27,842 bases of DNA from Chara braunii (Eukaryota > Streptophyta > Charophyceae > Charales > Characeae): NCBI GenBank assembly GCA_003427395.1, contig BFEA01000009.1, positions 803,405 through 831,246 of the forward strand, read 5' to 3'. A program made the translations under genes and the position numbers. This document shows positions 19,596-27,842 of the stretch, piece after piece (the stretch's first letter is position 1; the number at the start of each line of letters is the position of its first letter). The notes under the pieces are model-generated. The model had not been told where the DNA came from and searched no databases. It saw only the letters and a program-made list of their open reading frames with translations.

Positions 19596-19700
19596 GCACG
19601 AATGGGTCGCAACACTCAGAATGTGCTTAAAGCTATTGTAGTGGAAACAAAAAAAGCCACCAAATACCGAAAAGATGGCAGTTATTTACAATTTGATAAA
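19596..19700 (+). pseudogene. rpl14: uL14-like ribosomal protein fragment (organellar)
   Basis: A frame of 35 codons after an in-frame TGA (19590) reads NVLKAIVVETKKATKYRK then DGSYLQFDK. This resembles the central part of ribosomal protein uL14 (x-V-x-A-V-V-V-R-T-K-K-x-x-R-x-D-G-S-x-I-x-F-D-x-N). The residue after V-V is E rather than the usual R. The fragment is cut at FDK, where it runs directly into rRNA sequence sharing the bases AAAG. Whether it derives from the mitochondrion or the plastid is open. Confidence 0.5.
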
Positions 19701-19734
19701 GCGATTCCCTGAGTAGCGGCGAGCGAAATGGGAG
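19698..19734 (+). rRNA. rrn23: Organellar large-subunit rRNA, second fragment
   Basis: AAAGCGATTCCCTGAGTAGC and GGCGAGCGAAATGGGAG are the next conserved block of domain I of bacterial-type 23S rRNA. In intact genes it lies only about 25 bases after the end of the fragment at 19351. Here the two are 346 bases apart. Confidence 0.8.
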
Positions 19735-19735
19735 A

Positions 19736-20347
19736 TACCGATAGCTTGTCCGTAGGTAAATGTTCTCAAAGGCTCAGGAAGGAGTCCACTATAATATAAT
19801 GCCAGAAATCTAAGATCAATTTCTGAGGCAAAAATGAAAAGAACTGCGGGAAACTCAATCTTCGCTTCGGGATTGGTTTCGGAGCTCCCATAGTAGTCTC
19901 CTGTGGACCCTCGGTCAGAGTTGTCCAGCGGCACTGAAGACTTCATCGCAGGACCTGTTCTTCATCGGGGTGGTTGGCACTGGCCTCTGGGAGGCTGTTC
20001 TGACATAGCGCTACTAACTGGGTGTAGGATAGGGAGTGGGGTGTGAGTTTGGGTGTGGCGAGATACTGGAACAAACTCTGTTACGATAATAGTGGGAGTG
20101 GCTCATCATCAGTGACAGTTTCAATTGTGATCTTCGCAGGTTCTTTCTTGTGATTGGTTGTTGGGAGTTGTGTCAGAGAGTGAGAAACACTGTGTGTCTT
20201 CTCCCCTGCTGTGCATAATTGTCTTCCGCTGTTTATCTTCACCTGTGTGCAGTGTGGACTCTGTCTCCTCTCTCCCCATCTCTTGTGCATGTATGAGACT
20301 GTCTGTGTGTGAGTGGCGAGAAAATTCGTCAGACAACCAAGTTCGTA
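19736..20347. other. No gene recognised
   Basis: The first 170 bases may still be organellar: GAACTGCGGGAAACTC at about 19,840 resembles the P3-P4 core of group I introns, but no matching P7 region was found. The rest is mixed sequence rich in TG and CTC words. Confidence 0.35.
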
Positions 20348-20753
20348 ACATCATCAACATTCCAGTCGGAGAACTACACTACTAACAATCTTCTCAACAT
20401 CCGATTCTCTGGCAAAAACTGCGGTGGTAAGCCCCCACCGATGACCGCATCCACTTGATCCGTCAGCAGCAGCTCTGTACAACCAGCATTCGCACACTGC
20501 ATATCTCCATCGAGGTGTGGACGGAATCGTGGACACGAAAGATGTCCAGATGAGTGGAGAAGAACCAAAGACGAGGATCTCCGACTGTTTTCACTCATAA
20601 TGAAGAGGGCACGAGAATAGGGCAAAGAAGGGAATGGAACTACGCTCTCCTAGGTACCCACCGAAAAGTGCTTCTAGAGGGCTACGCCAACCAAGGTAAT
20701 CAGGATACAGGGATCATATGCTACTCGACACCAAGTGTCTTGATGAGTACATG
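20348..20753. repeat. Dispersed duplication, copy 2
   Basis: Direct copy of 17,947-18,254 with very few differences from CAGCAGCTCT (20467) to GAGTACATG (20745-20753). It holds about 100 bases (about 20,369-20,466) absent from copy 1. Confidence 0.9.
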
Positions 20754-20783
20754 TTATACTAGTAAAGTCATCAGTCTGCTTGG

Positions 20784-20895
20784 ACATGAGGACAATCTTG
20801 CCTCAGAAAAGAGTCAGAATTAATTCATGACTCATGAGGACAATCTTGCGGCAAGATTCTTGCCTCAGAATTCATGCAGAAAAGCTGTCCTCATG
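20784..20895. repeat. Nested fold-back element
   Basis: CATGAGGACAATCTTGC occurs twice (about 20,785 and 20,833). The second is followed by GCAAGATT, giving AATCTTGC-G-GCAAGATT (20842-20858). An outer pair CATGAGGACA (20833-20842) and TGTCCTCATG (20886-20895) encloses it. No coding sequence is inside. Confidence 0.75.
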
Positions 20896-21163
20896 AAAAA
20901 ACACCCTTAGCATGTCCGTGTGTTACACCCACACCCACACTACGGTGCTTATGAGCAGCGCGGAAAATTATTTATTTATTTAACTATTTTAAATTGTGGG
21001 TATCCCTCTTGTTGGCAGTCTTGTAGTGGATGTTCCTCTCGCCATTGCAATTATCCCTCTAGACTCTAGCCGTAGCAGGGAAATTCCGAATTCATTTAAT
21101 TCAACGTTTTATTATTATTTTCATAGTATGTGTAATATTTGTGTATGCAGGATAATAAGGAGT

Positions 21164-21239
21164 CGGGTTCAACCAACAGACAAATGACAGAGGATTTGAG
21201 ACGGGTTTAACCAATAGACAAAGGACGGAGCATTTGAGA
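21164..21239. repeat. Two copies of a 38-bp tandem repeat
   Basis: CGGGTTCAACCAACAGACAA (21164) and CGGGTTTAACCAATAGACAA (21202) begin two related 38-base units, both ending in ATTTGAGA. Confidence 0.85.
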
Positions 21240-22070
21240 TTATAATCCCATGAACTACGGGCCTCACTTTACTGAACAGCATAGTAAATGCATCTGAACC
21301 TGATAGCTACGTTCAGAACTTCAGAATGCTCGACCAGTCCAAATGTATCCAGCCTGTGCAGCAGTCCAGATACTTTTTGAATGTTGAGTACTGGAGTAAG
21401 GCCCTATGTAGCCATTCCACATCCAAAGTAGAGCATCCCGGTGCCCAGCTCCATCCTACTTGGTTATTTGGCCCACAATGAATTCCCCACACGGACATTA
21501 TTGTTTCAGTTGTTCGGACTCATTCATAATTTATTGAAGGCCTCTAACACCAAAGCTCATCGCATATGTTTGCTTTCCACCAAGGAGAAATCGCAGACAT
21601 CCACATGACACAAGTTTTCCATCAAACTAAACTACGCACAAAGAACATCGATGTTTCAGGTTACAAATAAATAGTGAAATGAACTGCTACTTGGTAGCCT
21701 TTCTTTTTCTTTCATTGTGACATCCGTTGCTCTCATTGTTGAAATGAACTGCGACTACCAAGCAATGCACCGTCATGTCATATCGCTGCAGAGGATCGAC
21801 CAAAGAACACAGCTGATCACTGGACAGGCACTGCTGATCCTAACAAGAAATAGTCACCCTGACTCCTGGGCCCGCGTGGGACACATTCAGTGTGGTCCTA
21901 GCCCAGCGCAAACCGGACAATACGGGCCCTATTGTATCCAGGACAATCCTAGCACAATGCAACCAGGGCAATCCTGAATTCACCCACATGGCTGGAACAC
22001 TGGATGGGTGTTGGCCATCCTAACCCCCAGTTCGAAGCCATGCAGAGGGGACGATCAGGAGGACATACTC

Positions 22071-22129
22071 AGGATGATCCTAGCCTGATCAGGATGATCC
22101 TAGCCTGATCAGGATGATCCTAGCCTGAT
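22071..22129. repeat. Three copies of a 20-bp tandem repeat
   Basis: AGGATGATCCTAGCCTGATC is repeated three times (22071, 22091, 22111; the last lacks its final base). Degenerate CCTAGC words continue upstream to about 21,897. Confidence 0.95.
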
Positions 22130-22581
22130 GTGACAACAATAGTCTTGGCGCTTTTCGGGGAGGGAACATATTCTTCACTTGAACGGCTTTTCCCGTCAAG
22201 TAAGCAATGCCACCGCCATCCTGCAGGAGTCGATGAATGAGAAAACAGTGCCCTTAGTATATATGGCACTCCGCACCGCAATAGCAGCTGTTCATCCAGT
22301 AGGCAAGATGCTCTCCCGTATCAAAAAGTAGAACTGAAAAAAACCTACTGGCCTGGGACAGTTTGGGACGGAAAATCAAATTGAAGAGTTAACAAGTCTG
22401 GGAAAGATGCAAAGGCCGTGCTGTTGGAGTCAGTTGGACAACGCCGTAACGCCACTCAAACACTGTGATACTCGTTAACAGATGCATATCATCAGATTGC
22501 AAATCGACGCGCTCCGCCCATAATCTACGTGCCCATCACCCAAGCAACAAAACTAGTCTGAATCAAATCAAGCAGTCCATC

Positions 22582-22649
22582 CAACCCATGGATCAGCTAG
22601 CACACTATCGCCATATTCATCAACCCATGGATCAGCTAGCACACTATCG
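22582..22649. repeat. Two copies of a 39-bp tandem repeat
   Basis: CAACCCATGGATCAGCTAGC plus ACACTATCG occurs at 22582 and 22621, with a 10-base spacer that completes the unit. Confidence 0.95.
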
Positions 22650-23125
22650 ACACCATGAAGACTAAGCAACAGCCCTTGACATGTGGTGCACTACTTACAC
22701 TTCGAGAGAGGTCAAAAAATTAAATTGGCCAACGGCCACACCCAAATGAATATCATTGTGCTGAATTCATTTTATTGGGAGAGCAAGTCCAAGAGGTAGG
22801 TGATAATAACTCCGGGTGACCAAGGAACGAACATGGAGGTGTGGGGTATCCGGCCTGCTAAATGTGTGCCTCATTTTCCAACATTGAACGATCGGTCAAG
22901 GAGTCATGGTGCTGTGGAACTCTTCCAAAAATGTGGTAAAACTGCAGGATAAAAAAAAGCCGATACTTAGTCAAGTGGGGTTGACATGCCCATAAAACGA
23001 GGGGAAAAAAAAAGCTCTCACATGTACAGAGTGCCATCACTGGCACCATCATCAACGCAGTCATGAGCTCTCTCCACATAGACACAGCCGACACAAATGA
23101 CCTCTCCTAAGACCGTGCTGTTGGA

Positions 23126-23379
23126 GTCCTTGTTATGGATTACATGCGGTGCTCTCTATTCTTACAACATACTTTACTCCAGCAGTATAGAGACTCCAGA
23201 GACCAATCCTCAGATCTTGCAAGTGAACGAATAGCACACACATCTCTGTGCACCTAAGACATCAGAACCACAACAATTTTCTGTAACAGCATTGCTCAGA
23301 GTGTACGTCCTTGTTATGGATTACATGCGGTGCTCTCTATTCTTACACCAGACTTTACTCCAGCAGTATAGAGACCAGA
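23126..23379. repeat. Direct repeat of about 72 bp
   Basis: GTCCTTGTTATGGATTACAT through GTATAGAGAC...CAGAGACCAATC occurs at 23126-23197 and 23307-23379, separated by about 110 bases. The two copies differ by a few bases and a 2-3 base indel. Confidence 0.9.
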
Positions 23380-23423
23380 GACCAATCACAAAAAGGCATG
23401 GTGTAACCGTGGGGCTTTCGTCC

Positions 23424-24974
23424 TCACATCCACCTCTGTACTTCACCCACTGCGAGGCACACAGCTGGAAGATGACCCTGACTGGCCTTTCTTATGGGAC
23501 TCTGGTCTTTCAGGCCAGCGTTCTCCGCCCACAACGGCTTCCTGTCCTCACCTACTTTGCCTGCTGCAATTCCCACCTCCATCTTTTCGGTCCTCTTTGT
23601 CCATTCCTGCAGTATTTCTTCTTCCCACCTACCGTTTGCCTGAGCAGTGGACTTGTCCGGCGATAGCACAGCATCTGCGGACTGAGATCTTCCTGGCCGT
23701 CCCTCATGGGGATTCGAATCGCTGCACGAGTTCACAAACTGCTCGACCTGTGAAGGCAAGAAGGAGAACACATTCTTGCCTTCCTTTCTGGTGCCAGGAG
23801 AAGCCTCCTCTGAACAGCGTGGCCAATACTCTTGAAAATTGTTCGTCCTTGGAAGTCCGTGGCCAAAGTTATCGAGCACTGGGTTTCCAGGCCTCACAGC
23901 TAATGGTTCCCTTCTGATCGGCTGGTGAAAGGTGCATGGCGGGCAAACTGGTAAACCACCTTCCAACTTGCAGTGTCCATCCTTGGCCATGCCACCACGC
24001 ATTTCACACCAGGGCGAGTCCGTCATCAAGGGCATACGCTCGTCCAATGTTTCAGCTTCCTCTGCAGAATGCCTCTCTGCACCGTGCTCCAACCCTCCCC
24101 TCCATGCCAAGTCTTTTGCAAGACCTTTAAAACCCTTTGTGTCATCAAACAGTCTCTCCTTTTCCTCCCTGTCCATGGAGCTGCACACAGTCGTTTCAGC
24201 TTCTATTTCTGACACAGTGCGCACAGAAAATGCACCGTCCCCTTCACTCTCTCTCAAAAGTCTATGGCTTCTCTCATCACTTTCTCCAAGCGGGTTACCA
24301 TCACAATTTTCACTGTCTCTCAAAAGTTCTGCATCAATATCTTTGCTTTTGCCAAGACGTTCTACACTGTTCCTACGAAATCGGTCGAGTAAATGTACAC
24401 TCTTCACATCGGATTCCTCCATGTCCTCTGCTACAAACATTCCGTTATGTGTTGGAAAGCCTATCACCTCCTCACCCTCAGATGGCAGGTCAAGATCTGG
24501 ATTGGTCTTCATTCTCTCTCTCCTTATAATTCTCTCCCTCTCCAAACGCTCACTATTATCATCCCGCCGCTCACACTTCGACCATCCAGCGAACCTACTT
24601 TGCACTTTTGTGCTCCGGAAGTCTTCCTCCTGCAGATTCTTGCCTCTTTCCTGCACTCTGGGGGAAGGCCTGCTACGACGTGCTGTTGCACCTGTGCTTT
24701 TTGTCAACTTGCATGAATCATCACTACCACCACCATCATCATCACCTGTCACGCATGCCTCGTTGCTCTTCGGAGCACTTTCATCCGGGCAACCCCTGCT
24801 GCCGCCATTGCCATGTCCACCTGTACTGTGACTTGTGGAGCCCCGCGTGTGCAGGTTTCGTGACGTGTCACGATAATCACCATAAAGAACGCGTCTCAAC
24901 ATGTGTCTAACCACCGACATATCTGGACGCAAATCTGGATCGTCATGTACACACTTCGCCACAATTGACGCCAC
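23424..24974 (-). CDS. Receptor-like protein kinase, C-terminal exon
   Basis: The minus-strand frame is open for 516 codons from 24974 to the TGA at 23424-23426. It begins VASIVAKCVHDDPDLRPD then MSVVRHML, the last helix of the protein kinase domain (subdomain XI, with the invariant Arg in L-R-P-D-M), as in plant receptor-like kinases. A CTCTGCCGCTAG acceptor (24975-24986 on the minus strand) directly precedes GTG, so the frame starts as an internal exon in phase 0, not at a start codon. The remaining ~480 residues are charged and low in complexity, with Glu/Ser/Arg-rich stretches and no recognised domain, an unusually long tail for this family. Upstream exons were not found in the window. 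Its overlap by an antisense open frame is a shadow. Confidence 0.65.
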   Translation of the reverse strand: MASIVAKCVHDDPDLRPDMSVVRHMLRRVLYGDYRDTSRNLHTRGSTSHSTGGHGNGGSRGCPDESAPKSNEACVTGDDDGGGSDDSCKLTKSTGATARRSRPSPRVQERGKNLQEEDFRSTKVQSRFAGWSKCERRDDNSERLERERIIRRERMKTNPDLDLPSEGEEVIGFPTHNGMFVAEDMEESDVKSVHLLDRFRRNSVERLGKSKDIDAELLRDSENCDGNPLGESDERSHRLLRESEGDGAFSVRTVSEIEAETTVCSSMDREEKERLFDDTKGFKGLAKDLAWRGGLEHGAERHSAEEAETLDERMPLMTDSPWCEMRGGMAKDGHCKLEGGLPVCPPCTFHQPIRREPLAVRPGNPVLDNFGHGLPRTNNFQEYWPRCSEEASPGTRKEGKNVFSFLPSQVEQFVNSCSDSNPHEGRPGRSQSADAVLSPDKSTAQANGRWEEEILQEWTKRTEKMEVGIAAGKVGEDRKPLWAENAGLKDQSPIRKASQGHLPAVCLAVGEVQRWM

Positions 24975-24986
24975 CTAGCGGCAGAG
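24975..24986 (-). other. Predicted 3' splice site of the kinase exon
   Basis: On the minus strand CTCTGCCGCTAG ends in AG immediately before GTGGCGTCAATT. The kinase homology begins exactly there. No well-placed polypyrimidine tract is obvious beyond these bases. Confidence 0.5.
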
Positions 24987-25318
24987 CGATACACACAGCG
25001 GGAAGAGTCAACCAACAGCATGCCAGAGTGTCGGAAATACAGCAAGATCACTGCACCTAAATGATGGAGCTATACAAGTGTGAGAACGCACTCAATTAAA
25101 TGCAACCACTTATAGCGTCACAGACATCACCATTCGGTCATCAGAACAACATACTTCTTCTGGGTCCAGGAGGTTGAACAGCCACACTAATACACATGAG
25201 GGGTCTGCAGTGGGTTCATGGATTTCCCCTTTACAAAGATGATGCTCCCTGGATGCTATTTTAGGGCCTACCCAAGTAATGATCAGCACTGGCCCACAGC
25301 AGCCTGTCTGCCTGCCTG
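24987..25318. other. Probable intron or flank of the kinase gene
   Basis: No coding sequence for earlier kinase subdomains (such as D-F-G or the activation segment) could be found on the minus strand here, so this is likely part of a long intron. Confidence 0.35.
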
Positions 25319-27222
<1,904 letters not shown>

Positions 27223-27441
27223 CTGCATTATAGTTGAGCAATCTTGCCGGATCGCGTACTGGTTACTGTTTGATGCAAGTGGGAGGTTCGCTACTACGAC
27301 AAGGGGATGTATGGTAGGGCTGTGTTGTGCGACTGCATCATAGTCGAGCAGTTTTGCCTGATCGCATACTGGTTACTCTTCGGTGCAAGTGGGAGGTTCG
27401 CTGCTACGGCAAGGGGATGTGTGATGGGGTTGTGGTGTGTG
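27223..27441. repeat. Tandem duplication, 110-bp period
   Basis: CTGCATTATAGTTGAGCAAT (27223) and CTGCATCATAGTCGAGCAGT (27333) start two units that stay alike through ACTGGTTACT, GTGGGAGGTTCGCT and AAGGGGATGT. Differences are mostly C/T and G/A. Confidence 0.92.
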
Positions 27442-27450
27442 CATGGGTAG

Positions 27451-27451
<1 letters not shown>

Positions 27452-27533
<82 letters not shown>
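27452..27533. repeat. (CT)n microsatellite
   Basis: About 41 CT units, immediately after the 110-bp duplication. Confidence 0.97.
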
Positions 27534-27534
<1 letters not shown>

Positions 27535-27842
27535 ATCTGAGTGGGCGTTCTCGAGAGATCATGGCATGATACTTGGCAATGGTGTTTTGGGTATGGGATC
27601 GATGATACCGATACTGTACTGGTGATGGTTTAGGGTGTAATTGCAATCAGACTTGTGTTCAAACACACTTTTCACACATGTAAACAGTAACACAGCACAC
27701 TGGCGACATGCGCCCACTCAAAACTCAGAGATATGGCTTCAGATACGAATTCACTCTCAAATGGCTATGGCGACTTCAGCGCCCAAACATCTCACTGTTC
27801 ACATACACTGGATCACCCTGGATATCCCACACGCATCACTCT
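27534..27842. other. No gene recognised
   Basis: Unique-looking sequence without a supported reading frame. Confidence 0.4.

Larger units (their letters stand above)
20896..23125. other. No gene recognised; several short tandem repeats
   Basis: Repeats inside are listed separately. Open frames here are short and without motifs. A GAATTCATT word and A-rich runs near 22,950-23,010 have no clear meaning. Confidence 0.4.

Noticed and set aside
19736-19920. Group I intron core (GAACTGCGGGAAACTC) in or next to the rRNA fragment
   Set aside because: Only the P3-P4-like word is convincing; no P7 pair or conserved 3' guanosine could be placed. A covariance model search (group I intron) would decide it.
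19686-19946. 86-codon minus-strand frame with an organelle-like look
   Set aside because: It crosses the rRNA fragment and no family was recognised.
23932-24831. 299-codon + strand open frame
   Set aside because: It lies antisense to the kinase exon, is Ser/Pro/Leu-rich as expected from a complement of charged coding sequence, and has no motif.

Overview
This is a eukaryotic nuclear window, gene-poor and repeat-rich. It has no operons, no bacterial-type gene packing, and no tRNA gene or CRISPR array that I can see. Plastid-type gene fragments inside nuclear-looking DNA, a large decayed Ty3/gypsy retrotransposon, long CT/GA microsatellites and the C-terminal exon of a plant-type receptor-like kinase point to a green plant or streptophyte alga. 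A charophyte such as Chara is my best guess, from the overall look of the retroelement; this is inference.

Layout. (1) About 1-11,300: one degenerate Ty3/gypsy LTR retrotransposon on the + strand. A weak primer-binding-site candidate (499-512) is followed by an ATG at 524 and about 4.9 kb of unusual upstream coding sequence built from repeated modules. I see two A modules, three B modules, and probably three more distant C-type copies. Then come gag capsid, an Arg/Asp-rich repeat with a damaged CCHC knuckle, protease, reverse transcriptase, RNase H and integrase with its C-terminal module. Every part carries stops and frameshifts. (2) About 11,300-12,640: no gene seen. (3) About 12,640-14,165: a diverged satellite array with two unit lengths (about 142 and about 100 bp). 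(4) 14,161-14,594: a G-rich tract that runs into an exact 38-bp Nextera mate-pair junction adapter (14,595-14,632). This is a library artefact, followed by about 95 bp of possibly foreign sequence and a 560-bp N gap. (5) 15,288-18,800: a GA microsatellite, an apparent poly(A)-tailed retroposed segment, and small duplications. (6) About 18,806-19,735: a mosaic of organelle DNA (rpoC1, two pieces of large-subunit rRNA, and a uL14-like fragment). (7) 20,000-23,400: a second copy of a segment first seen at 17,947, a fold-back element and several short tandem repeats. (8) 24,974-23,424 on the minus strand: an exon that starts at the end of a receptor-kinase domain and continues as a roughly 480-residue charged tail. 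(9) 25,000-27,842: microsatellites and a 110-bp tandem duplication, with no further gene recognised.

The most novel item is the modular 5' region of the retroelement (524-5,170), which I cannot match to any known gag or accessory protein. The most important caution is the adapter at 14,595. The join between the left and right halves of the window should not be trusted.
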